This document shows positions 1-5,309 of a DNA stretch of 5,559 nucleotides, in pieces (position 1 is the stretch's first letter; each line of letters begins with the position of its first letter). The translations under genes were made by a program, and so were the position numbers. The stretch spans positions 1-5,559 of the forward strand of contig JAAZIT010000086.1 of NCBI GenBank assembly GCA_012800685.1, read 5' to 3'. The stretch comes from Clostridiales bacterium. GTDB taxonomy: Bacteria > Bacillota > Clostridia > Oscillospirales > Ruminococcaceae. A model generated the notes under the pieces. That model did not search any database and had not been told where the DNA came from. It saw only the letters and a program-made list of their open reading frames with translations.

Positions 1-2569
1 ATGTTGGAGCAATAGCCAATATAGCTAAGAATCCAAGCATTGAGCCTGTTAATGAAGCAACTCCAAATACCTTGTGAACTGGAGTGATAAATAAAGCTAA
101 ATCTAAGAATACAATTCCAGCAAAGAAAGCAACTAAGCTAAATGGGTTTGTTTGAAATCCTAAAACGTTTATAGGCTTTTTACTTCTGCAATTAAAGCAG
201 TGGAAAAGTCTTCCTAAACAAAGTGTTCCGAAAGCCATTGTACTTCCTAAAACTGCATTTTTGCCTGCACCACTGTTAAAGCCAACGTAGAAAGCAATGA
301 TTGTTGCAATTGAAATAAGAATACCAATTACAGCTGTGTTAATAATCATAGACCTATCAAGAATATTTTCGTTAGATTTTCTAGGCTTGTCGTTTAAAAG
401 ATTTTTATCAGCCCTCTCCATACTAATTGCAATAGCAGGAAGTGAGTCTGTTAATAAATTTATAAAAAGAAGCTGAACTGCTGTAAATGGAGCAGGAAGT
501 CTTAATATAACGTTAAATAAAACAGCTATGATAGCAGCTAGGTTTCCTGTTAATAGGAACATAATGCTGTTTTTAATATTTGCGTAAATACTTCTTCCAT
601 TTGCAACAGATTTAATGATAGTTGCGAAGTTGTCATCAGTCAAAATCATTGAGGCAGCGTCCTTACTAACCTCTGTTCCAGTAATACCCATTGCAACACC
701 AACGTCAGCCTTTTTAAGAGCCGGAGCATCGTTAACGCCGTCTCCTGTCATAGCTACAACGTGTCCTAGCGACTGCCAAAGTGTAACAATTCTAATCTTG
801 TGTGCAGGACTTACACGAGCATAAACGCTAACGTATGGAAGCTTTTCAATAAGCTCCTCATCTGTCATAGCCTCAAGCTCACTTCCGTCAAATGAAAGGT
901 CTCCATCTTTAAAAATTCCAATTTCTTTTGCAATAGCAACGGCAGTAACTTTGTGGTCGCCGGTAATCATAATTGGCTTAATTCCTGCTCTTATACAGTC
1001 TGCAACAGCCTCAGCACTTTCCGGTCTAGGTGGGTCAGTCATAGCCGAAAGCCCTATAAATGTGTAATCTTTCTCATCATCAAAATCAATAGAGGTTTTA
1101 TCGTCAAACACACGCTTAGCGAAACATAAAACTCTCATTCCGTTTTGTGAATAGTGCATATTTTGCTCTGCAATTACCTTAATATCGTCATGTGTAATGT
1201 CTCGTTCAACACCATCTATCTGAATTCTTGTGATTTTTGAAATTAAATTGTCAACAGCACCCTTAGTGTACATAACAATTTGTCCCTCAATGTTGTGTAA
1301 TGTACTCATTAGCTTTCTGTCACTATCAAAAGGAATTTCAGAAATTCTAGGATAGCTTTCTCTTGCGTCTAAACAGCATTTCTTTCCAAAATACTCAATT
1401 AAAGCCGTTTCAGTTGGGTCGCCAATGGTATCGTCGCTTTCTTTAGTGAACACAGCGTCATTACAAAGTGACATTGCTAAAAGCATATCCGTATCACAGG
1501 CTTGATCCCAATTTTCAGCTTTTTGGCTAACACCACTATTATAAATTCTTCTAACAGTCATTCTATTTTGAGTTAAAGTACCAGTTTTATCTGAACAAAT
1601 TACACTTACACAACCTAGCCCCTCAACAGCCTTTAAGTCTTTAATAACTGCATTTTGCTTAGCCATTTTTTGAGTTCCGATAGCTAAGGAAATTGTAACA
1701 ATTGAACTTAAAGCCTCTGGGATAGCGGCAACAGCAAGGGCAACAGCAAACATCATTGCATCAAGAAGTTCCTCACCCCTGTACATTGAAAGCCCCATTA
1801 CAATAAGGCAAATAATCAGTATTCCTATTGAAAGTGCTTTTGAGAATGAATCTAAGCTTCTTTGTAAAGGTGTTTTCTTAGATTCAGCCTTGTTAATCAT
1901 TGTGGCAATTTTTCCGATTTCAGTATCCATACCGGTTGAAGTTACAACAATAACTCCACGGCCAGCAGTAATAAGTGAGCCAGAATAAACCATGTCTATT
2001 CTATCGCCAATCATAATCTCTTTCCCATTTGATGGAACAGCCTCGACGTATTTTAATACGCTGTCACTCTCTCCGGTTAGGGAGCTTTCGTTTGACATAA
2101 GGCTTGCTGATTCAATAACCCTACCGTCAGCTGAAGCCACGTTTCCAGCCTCAAGAAGAAGAATGTCACCAACAACAACCTCTCTTGCAGGAACCTCACA
2201 AACGCCTCCGTCACGCAAAACCTTTGCCAAAGGAGCGGACATTGCTCTTAATGCCTCAAGAGATTTTTCAGCCTTAAAATGCTGAACAGTCCCAATAACG
2301 CTATTCATTATAATAACGCAGAGAATAACAATTGAGCTTTCAAGATTGTTAGTTAACGCCGAAATAATAGCACAAATAATCAAAATAATAACCAGCAAAT
2401 CAGCGAATTGCTTTAGAAAAACCTTGAAAACACCGTCCTTTTTCCCTTCGGCAATTTCATTATAGCCGTTTTTTTCAAGCCTTTCCTGTACCTCTTTGTT
2501 AGATAACCCCTCAGAGGTTGAGCCGACCTTTTCTAAAACTTGGTCAGCCTCCATTTCAAAATAATTCAT
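1..2569 (-). CDS. P2-type cation (Ca2+/Mn2+) transporting P-type ATPase, C-terminus cut by window edge
   Basis: Reading the minus strand gives one uninterrupted frame of 856 codons from ATG at 2569 that runs off the left edge; relatives are about 870-900 residues, so little is missing. It is a P-type ATPase that uses ATP to pump a divalent cation, probably Ca2+ and/or Mn2+, out of the cytoplasm. Landmarks in order: M1-M2 about residues 50-95; actuator loop TGES at 165-168; M4 with IPEAL (E285); phosphorylation motif DKTGTLT with D327; nucleotide-domain KGA at 436-438; TDPPRPE at 512; hinge TGDGVNDA at 608-615; M5 N676; M6 NLLTD at 704-708; then M7-M10. E285, N676, N704 and D708 match SERCA E309, N768, N796 and D800. 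SERCA E771 and E908 appear replaced by A679 and R787, as in the single-site Listeria pump LMCA1. AAAGGA lies 8 nt before the start. An in-frame ATG at codon 6 is a less likely start. Expression appears to be under the upstream Mn2+ riboswitch. Exact ion specificity is inferred. Confidence 0.95.
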   Translation of the reverse strand, partial: MNYFEMEADQVLEKVGSTSEGLSNKEVQERLEKNGYNEIAEGKKDGVFKVFLKQFADLLVIILIICAIISALTNNLESSIVILCVIIMNSVIGTVQHFKAEKSLEALRAMSAPLAKVLRDGGVCEVPAREVVVGDILLLEAGNVASADGRVIESASLMSNESSLTGESDSVLKYVEAVPSNGKEIMIGDRIDMVYSGSLITAGRGVIVVTSTGMDTEIGKIATMINKAESKKTPLQRSLDSFSKALSIGILIICLIVMGLSMYRGEELLDAMMFAVALAVAAIPEALSSIVTISLAIGTQKMAKQNAVIKDLKAVEGLGCVSVICSDKTGTLTQNRMTVRRIYNSGVSQKAENWDQACDTDMLLAMSLCNDAVFTKESDDTIGDPTETALIEYFGKKCCLDARESYPRISEIPFDSDRKLMSTLHNIEGQIVMYTKGAVDNLISKITRIQIDGVERDITHDDIKVIAEQNMHYSQNGMRVLCFAKRVFDDKTSIDFDDEKDYTFIGLSAMTDPPRPESAEAVADCIRAGIKPIMITGDHKVTAVAIAKEIGIFKDGDLSFDGSELEAMTDEELIEKLPYVSVYARVSPAHKIRIVTLWQSLGHVVAMTGDGVNDAPALKKADVGVAMGITGTEVSKDAASMILTDDNFATIIKSVANGRSIYANIKNSIMFLLTGNLAAIIAVLFNVILRLPAPFTAVQLLFINLLTDSLPAIAISMERADKNLLNDKPRKSNENILDRSMIINTAVIGILISIATIIAFYVGFNSGAGKNAVLGSTMAFGTLCLGRLFHCFNCRSKKPINVLGFQTNPFSLVAFFAGIVFLDLALFITPVHKVFGVASLTGSMLGFLAILAIAPT

Positions 2570-2577
2570 TTTCTAAT

Positions 2578-2609
2578 TCCTTTCCGCAAATCCAAAGGAG
2601 TTGCACTCC
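2578..2609 (-). promoter_or_regulatory. Ribosome binding site of the ATPase gene with two competing hairpins
   Basis: The Shine-Dalgarno AAAGGA (2578-2583) sits 8 nt before the ATG at 2569. It is complementary over six bases to TCCTTT at 2594-2599 just upstream, with a 10-nt loop, so it could be sequestered. The same upstream bases also take part in a different hairpin, GGAGT-GCA-ACTCC (2597-2609), and both cannot form at once. The pairings are seen directly. A role in translation control is inference. Confidence 0.4.
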
Positions 2610-2658
2610 ATTTTTGCAGGACGAGTTTTAAATAAGCTAATAGCTGGTTAACCTTAGT

Positions 2659-2664
2659 ATTATA
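2659..2664 (-). promoter_or_regulatory. Isolated TATAAT -10-like hexamer in the ATPase leader
   Basis: A perfect TATAAT lies on the minus strand downstream of the riboswitch terminator. No good -35 hexamer stands 16-18 bp upstream and there is no TGn extension. It could be a weak promoter that gives riboswitch-independent basal expression of the ATPase, or simply chance in AT-rich DNA. Confidence 0.15.
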
Positions 2665-2726
2665 CCCAACTAACCACCCAAAATAACCCAACCTGTACGA
2701 TTAAGTCTAGCTGTTGTTTTACACCT

Positions 2727-2777
2727 TAATATACAATAAAAGACCTTTACTGCACAAAAAAATGCAATAAAAGTCTT
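2727..2777 (-). terminator. Riboswitch intrinsic terminator (expression platform)
   Basis: On the minus strand, arms at 2763-2777 (5') and 2740-2754 (3') form a 15-bp stem with two G-U pairs and no mismatches. The loop has 8 nt and is U-rich. A U-rich tail (TTATTGTATATT) follows. The 5' arm contains the CTTTTAT that forms the 3' strand of aptamer helix P1 (2767-2773), so P1 and the terminator exclude each other. This predicts an ON switch: ligand-stabilised P1 prevents termination and allows transcription of the ATPase about 160-200 nt downstream. Confidence 0.88.
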
Positions 2778-2859
2778 GCTGTTGGAATTATCCAAGTACG
2801 CTCCGGACCCATAGGTCGTCTTGACGAAAACGTACGCAATAGCCGCTACTCCCTTTTAT
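2767..2859 (-). ncRNA. yybP-ykoY family Mn2+ riboswitch aptamer
   Basis: On the minus strand the RNA opens with ATAAAAGGGAGTAGCG (2844-2859) and closes with AGCAAGACTTTTAT (2767-2780). ATAAAAG and CTTTTAT form a perfect 7-bp P1. The GGGAGTAGC element, the internal CGTCAAGAC, a GACC-TATG-GGTC hairpin, the CCGGA segment, a GTACG/CGTAC helix and a TTGGA-TAAT-TCCAA hairpin ahead of AGCAAGAC match the layout of the yybP-ykoY aptamer as known from Lactococcus lactis yoaB. The family senses Mn2+ and commonly controls exporters, including P-type ATPases and MntP. Here it precedes a P-type ATPase and feeds a terminator. Family assignment is from recognised motifs, not a covariance search. Confidence 0.93.
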
Positions 2860-2866
2860 CTTTATA

Positions 2867-2895
2867 ATTATAATAGATACCTAGACAATTGTCAA
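2867..2895 (-). promoter_or_regulatory. Consensus sigma-A promoter of the riboswitch-ATPase transcript
   Basis: TTGACA at 2890-2895 and TATAAT at 2867-2872 are separated by exactly 17 bp, a perfect match to the vegetative consensus. The expected start near 2860 places the first transcribed base at the aptamer's 5' edge. A promoter this strong fits control by attenuation downstream rather than by a weak promoter. Confidence 0.92.
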
Positions 2896-2898
2896 GGT
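2879..2898. promoter_or_regulatory. 20-bp near-perfect palindrome, candidate operator on the riboswitch promoter
   Basis: The plus-strand sequence ACCTAGACAATTGTCAAGGT is an inverted repeat with 9 of 10 symmetric base pairs matching; the centre GACAATTGTC is perfect. It contains the -35 box of the minus-strand promoter. The half-sites (TTGAC-N4-GTCAA, one mismatch) resemble the FNR-type box TTGAT-N4-ATCAA, and a Crp/Fnr regulator starts about 90 bp away. Binding here would cover the -35 box and probably repress the ATPase, and could also affect the regulator's own promoter. Seen: the symmetry. Inferred: who binds. Confidence 0.5.
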
Positions 2899-2931
2899 GT
2901 TTTACCCCTTTATCAAAAATTCTCCATATAG

Positions 2932-2960
2932 TTGCATTTTATTTTGTAATATGGTAAAAT
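2932..2960 (+). promoter_or_regulatory. Promoter of the Crp/Fnr regulator
   Basis: TTGCAT (2932-2937), a 17-bp spacer and TAAAAT (2955-2960) form a good sigma-A promoter. The expected start near 2967 leaves a short leader with the ribosome binding site AGGAAGG at 2976-2982, seven bases before the ATG. The promoter is divergent from the riboswitch promoter, with the -35 boxes about 37 bp apart. Confidence 0.7.
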
Positions 2961-2989
2961 TATACTATTAAACATAGGAAGGTGTTATT

Positions 2990-3670
2990 ATGGAACAAGT
3001 TACACATGAGTTTGCAGAGTTTCTGTCGACGATTTTTCCTTTTTGGGATAAAATCACTAAAGAAGAACAGCTTCTGCTTTGCCGAAATACACATAAGGTT
3101 AGCTATACTCAAGGAGCTAATGTACATGGTGTAAACCATGCCTGTACTGGACCTATAATAGTGATTAGCGGAAAAGTTCGTGCTTATATGCTTTCAGAGG
3201 ACGGCAAAGACATCACACTTTATCGACTTTTTCCAAACGATCTTTGTATGCTTTCCGCTTCCTGCGTTATCGAGGCTATAACCTTTGATGTATATATAGA
3301 TGCTGAGGTTGACACCGAGGCAATACTTATAAATTCTGCAGTTTTTTCAGGTTTAAGCAAGAAAAATGTCTACGTTGAGAATTTTGCACTAAAAACAGCA
3401 ACTGCTCGATTTTCAGAGGTAATGTGGACAATGCAACAAATGCTCTTTATGAAATTTGACAAACGCCTAGCAGTATTTTTAATTGACGAGCTTGCGAGAA
3501 CTGGTGGAGATACAGTTTTTCTCACCCAAGAGCAGATTGCAAAATACATGAGCTCCGCAAGAGAGGTTGTTTCAAGAATGCTAAAGCACTTTTCATCTGA
3601 GGGATTAGTTAAGGTTTCACGAGGTGAGGTTAAGGTTCTTGATAAGAAAGGGCTTAAGAGTTTGCTGTAG
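2990..3670 (+). CDS. Crp/Fnr-family transcriptional regulator
   Basis: The 226-residue product has the length and two-part build of the Crp/Fnr family. It has an N-terminal cNMP-binding-type beta-roll (about residues 25-120, with GPIIVISGKVRAYMLSEDGK and ITLYRLFPNDLCMLSASC), a dimerisation helix (about 130-170) and a C-terminal winged helix-turn-helix (about 175-220). The recognition helix reads REVVSR at 191-196; the E-x-x-S-R pattern is that of FNR rather than the E-x-x-G-R of Crp, which suggests TTGA-type half-sites. The cAMP-binding R-x-S/T-A signature of Crp is not seen, and there is no N-terminal FNR iron-sulfur cysteine cluster. Four cysteines are present (C31, C52, C86, C92), two of them in the CMLSASC stretch; a redox or metal role is possible but not shown. 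The start is supported by AGGAAGG. It is divergent from the Ca2+/Mn2+ ATPase and shares its control region, so it may regulate that gene and itself. The ligand is unknown. Confidence 0.93.
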   Translation: MEQVTHEFAEFLSTIFPFWDKITKEEQLLLCRNTHKVSYTQGANVHGVNHACTGPIIVISGKVRAYMLSEDGKDITLYRLFPNDLCMLSASCVIEAITFDVYIDAEVDTEAILINSAVFSGLSKKNVYVENFALKTATARFSEVMWTMQQMLFMKFDKRLAVFLIDELARTGGDTVFLTQEQIAKYMSSAREVVSRMLKHFSSEGLVKVSRGEVKVLDKKGLKSLL

Positions 3671-3705
3671 GTGTTAAGAGGAGATTGGGTTAAAAGGCTT
3701 GATGT

Positions 3706-3820
3706 ATATAAACAGATTGATATCTATGTAAATTTATTACCACCACATATATCTCTTAAAAAAGATAGTTTTAAGATAGACAGATTATAATTATATAAAA
3801 CAAACTGATATCTATATAAA
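3706..3820 (+). repeat. Two diverged copies of a roughly 27-bp direct repeat
   Basis: Copies at 3706-3732 and 3793-3820 share ATATAAA, CARAYTGATATCTAT and TAAA and differ by a few substitutions and one indel. A further partial echo (ACAAACTG...TTCTATA) lies in the hairpin at 3908-3936. The copies start about 87 bp apart. Function is unknown; AT-rich composition makes some similarity likely by chance, but the shared core of GATATCTAT is exact. Confidence 0.4.
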
Positions 3821-3902
3821 AAATATAATGTATAATAAATAAATCCCAATTTAACTAAAAATAAAAGCATTTACTACTATAAATAAATTATAATTCACAA
3901 TA

Positions 3903-3936
3903 CAAAAACAAACTGTTTTCTATAAAAATAGTTTGT
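3903..3936 (-). terminator. AT-rich hairpin, possible backup terminator for the minus-strand gene
   Basis: Arms at 3908-3919 and 3925-3936 form a 12-bp stem (one G-U pair) with a 5-nt loop. On the minus strand the hairpin is followed by a run of T (TTTTTG), as in an intrinsic terminator. It lies about 110 bp beyond the stop of the membrane-protein gene, behind a stronger terminator. The right arm can also pair with ACAAAC at 3942-3947, giving an alternative 6-bp hairpin. Confidence 0.4.
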
Positions 3937-3995
3937 GATTTACAAACTTAAAAACAACAAGGAAAGTCTTAAACAAATTTAAATACACAATACAT

Positions 3996-4036
3996 AAAAA
4001 CCCCAATCCTATTAAAAAGATTGGGGTGATTTTTAT
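3996..4036. terminator. Intrinsic terminator, probably bidirectional
   Basis: ACCCCAATC (4000-4008) and GATTGGGGT (4019-4027) form a perfect 9-bp GC-containing stem with a 10-nt loop. On the minus strand a T-tract follows at once, ending the membrane-protein gene whose stop is about 20 bp away. On the plus strand GATTTTTATA follows, so the same hairpin could stop transcripts arriving from the Crp/Fnr gene. Confidence 0.85.
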
Positions 4037-4047
4037 ATTATTAATAG

Positions 4048-4890
4048 CTATTTATTATCTGTAGGAGTTTCCTGTGGATTTTGTTGCTGTGGTATTTGAT
4101 TTCCATAATTCTGTTGGGGCTCTGACATTTGTGTTGGTTGCTGTGCTTCTTCCATTTGTGGAGGTTGTTGTGCATAATCCTGTTGATAATTCTGTAAGGG
4201 TTCTGACATTTCCGTAGCTTTCTGTTGATAACCCTGCTGATATTGCTGTTGGTTTGGCTGTGGAGCTTGATGTTGGTTTGGCTGTGGAGCTTGCTGTTGA
4301 AAATTCTGCTGAAATTGCTGTTGAAATTGTTCTTGATGTTTTAATTTTTTTCGTTTTGGTGCAACATAGCTTTCTATTGGATTTAATGCTTTAACAATTG
4401 CAACAACAGAAGTTATTGATAAAATTAATAATACAACAACTGTATAAGACAATACACCTATTTTAGCGGCATTATCAACATTCTGTAAAAGCTTAAGCTT
4501 TTCACTAAATAAAATATAAACCTCGCTATCTTGATTATCAATCCATCCCATTTTTGTTACTTTTTGAAACTCCTTAACAAACTCATATGAATATAAAGCC
4601 ATTCTGAGAGCTGTTCCAATAAAGAAAGTTCTAACAAGTGAAAATCCAATGTCATTAGCCTTAATAAAAACTAAACTTAATACAAAACAAACAGCTAAAG
4701 CTATCATAAATGGGTAGTATACTTCTGTCCAGTTTTTAATTATATTAAAAAACATTTCTGTTTTTAAAAGATCCTTTCTCTCAATTACATTAAAAATTAT
4801 TTTGAAACTGCTTGAAAACAATACACAACCAATCATAAACGTAATAATAGTAATAATCCTATATGGAATTGCAGCCTTTTTAATAGTCAT
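4048..4890 (-). CDS. Membrane protein of unknown function with Gln/Pro/Asn-rich C-terminal tail
   Basis: I do not recognise the family. The 280-residue product has probable membrane helices at about 11-34, 57-76, 83-101 and 144-168. Helix 3 is less hydrophobic and carries R87 and R96. There is no signal peptide cleavage site. A basic stretch (APKRKKLKH, about 177-185) follows the last helix and by the positive-inside rule puts the tail in the cytoplasm. Residues 186-280 are low complexity, dominated by Q with P, N and Y, and contain two copies of the octet QAPQPNQ(H/Q) and two of MSEP(L/Q)QNY. The segment between helices 3 and 4 (about 102-143) is polar and charged. The ATG at 4890 is preceded by AGGGGTG at a normal distance and by a good promoter. 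The gene is monocistronic as far as can be seen, with a strong terminator just after it. Similar Q-rich tails occur in unrelated proteins, so the tail says little about function. Confidence 0.85.
   Translation of the reverse strand: MTIKKAAIPYRIITIITFMIGCVLFSSSFKIIFNVIERKDLLKTEMFFNIIKNWTEVYYPFMIALAVCFVLSLVFIKANDIGFSLVRTFFIGTALRMALYSYEFVKEFQKVTKMGWIDNQDSEVYILFSEKLKLLQNVDNAAKIGVLSYTVVVLLILSITSVVAIVKALNPIESYVAPKRKKLKHQEQFQQQFQQNFQQQAPQPNQHQAPQPNQQQYQQGYQQKATEMSEPLQNYQQDYAQQPPQMEEAQQPTQMSEPQQNYGNQIPQQQNPQETPTDNK
4247..4294 (-). repeat. 24-bp in-frame tandem duplication in the Q-rich tail
   Basis: Units 4247-4270 and 4271-4294 are identical at 23 of 24 bases and encode the octets QAPQPNQH and QAPQPNQQ. 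Near identity at the DNA level implies a recent slippage duplication, so tail length may vary between strains. Confidence 0.85.
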
Positions 4891-4926
4891 AAAACAACAC
4901 CCCTATTTGTTAATTAATTATACTAA

Positions 4927-4955
4927 ATAATACCATGAAATTTACAATAAGTCAA
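4927..4955 (-). promoter_or_regulatory. Promoter of the Q-rich membrane protein gene
   Basis: TTGACT (4950-4955), a 17-bp spacer and TATTAT (4927-4932), with an extended -10 TGG directly before it, form a good sigma-A promoter. The start is expected near 4920, giving a leader of about 30 nt that includes the ribosome binding site AGGGGTG. Confidence 0.75.
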
Positions 4956-5043
4956 CTATAAGTTAATTTTTTCGGAATTATACTTAAAACCGCACAAATT
5001 AAGTAAAGGGGATTTATTCAAAAATTTTTTAATATTATTATTA

Positions 5044-5052
5044 TGCTATAAT
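5044..5052 (+). promoter_or_regulatory. Extended -10 promoter pointing right
   Basis: TGCTATAAT is a perfect extended -10 element. The DNA upstream is a long A/T tract that could act as an UP element or bend; a recognisable -35 is lacking. The transcript would begin near 5059 and has no annotated gene downstream on this strand. Confidence 0.5.
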
Positions 5053-5056
5053 AGAG

Positions 5057-5171
5057 GTGTACAAATTTTGTAACAGCAATAATGAATAGGTACACACTAA
5101 AGAATTACAGTCTCGTACAATCTAGGGTAGGTCACGATTCTGCGGTAATATATGGTTTTTATTATTAAACC
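5057..5171 (+). ncRNA. Candidate small structured RNA (or leader)
   Basis: Immediately after the extended -10 promoter, GTGTAC (5057-5062) can pair with GTACAC (5090-5095). A nested hairpin follows at 5104-5149: ATTAC/GTAAT, AG/CT, TCGT/ACGA and ATCTA/TAGGT around a GGG triloop, in total about 16 pairs broken by small internal loops. A GGTTT/AAACC hairpin stands at 5154-5171. I match this to no known RNA family and see no T-tract terminator. The stretch 5104-5149 is also less AT-rich than its surroundings. Alternatives are a 28-codon ORF in the same bases, or chance folding. Confidence 0.3.
5082..5168 (+). CDS. Possible 28-residue small protein
   Basis: ATG at 5082 opens 28 codons (MNRYTLKNYSLVQSRVGHDSAVIYGFYY, in two parts MNRYTLKNYSLVQS and RVGHDSAVIYGFYY) ending in TAA at 5166-5168, just downstream of a promoter. 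The ATG has no Shine-Dalgarno at a proper distance; the nearest purine-rich AGAGG is over 20 nt away and would be at the transcript's edge. The product is basic and aromatic with no motif I know. It overlaps the hairpins of the candidate RNA, so coding and structural readings compete. Confidence 0.15.
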   Translation: MNRYTLKNYSLVQSRVGHDSAVIYGFYY

Positions 5172-5307
5172 AATACAAAAACATTATTAATAAGTAAATA
5201 GGGACTATTAACTATTAAATAGAATCTAGCAACTAGCCAACTGGAAATTAATTACCGGTAACTTCGTAACGCTATAAGAAACACAAAAATCTAAACTAAA
5301 ATATTAG
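5172..5307. other. AT-rich non-coding stretch with short palindromes
   Basis: No gene is seen. Short symmetric elements are present, such as TTACCGGTAA (5252-5261, perfect 10-bp palindrome), AATAG-GGA-CTATT, and the near direct repeat CTAGCAA/CTAGCCAA around 5226-5240. None is clearly functional. The stretch lies downstream of the minus-strand DUF4279-like gene. Confidence 0.5.
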
Positions 5308-5309
5308 TT
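5285..5309 (-). terminator. Weak terminator of the DUF4279-like gene
   Basis: On the minus strand AACTAA (5304-5309) and TTAGTT (5294-5299) form a 6-bp stem with a 4-nt loop, followed after four bases by TTTTT. The stem overlaps the stop codon at 5308-5310 and has a single G-C pair, so it would be weak. Confidence 0.3.

Larger units (their letters stand above)
3671..3995. other. AT-rich non-coding region downstream of the regulator
   Basis: No convincing gene, tRNA or known RNA is visible here. The DNA is extremely rich in A and T with stops in all frames. It contains a diverged direct repeat, an AT-only 8-bp hairpin at 3754-3776 without a T-tract, and a stronger hairpin at 3908-3936. No clear intrinsic terminator stands directly after the regulator's stop codon, so its transcript may run on to the terminator at about 4000-4036. 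Confidence 0.6.

Noticed and set aside
615..824. Plus-strand 69-codon open frame
   Set aside because: It lies entirely opposite the conserved hinge region (TGDGVNDA) of the P-type ATPase and has no ribosome binding site; it is a shadow frame.
1992..2285. Plus-strand 97-codon open frame
   Set aside because: It is antisense to the actuator domain (TGES) of the ATPase; its Ser/Pro/Thr-rich product is typical of reverse-strand shadows.
2570..2610. 12-codon minus-strand leader ORF (MECNSFGFAERN) ending three bases before the ATPase start
   Set aside because: Its ATG has no Shine-Dalgarno and the ORF is very short; the final codons simply read through the ATPase ribosome binding site.
3754..3776. 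8-bp hairpin after the Crp/Fnr gene as its terminator
   Set aside because: The stem is almost all A-T and no T-tract follows, so it is unlikely to terminate.
4970..4990. Second minus-strand TATAAT upstream of the membrane-protein gene
   Set aside because: No acceptable -35 at 16-18 bp spacing, and a better promoter lies closer to the gene.
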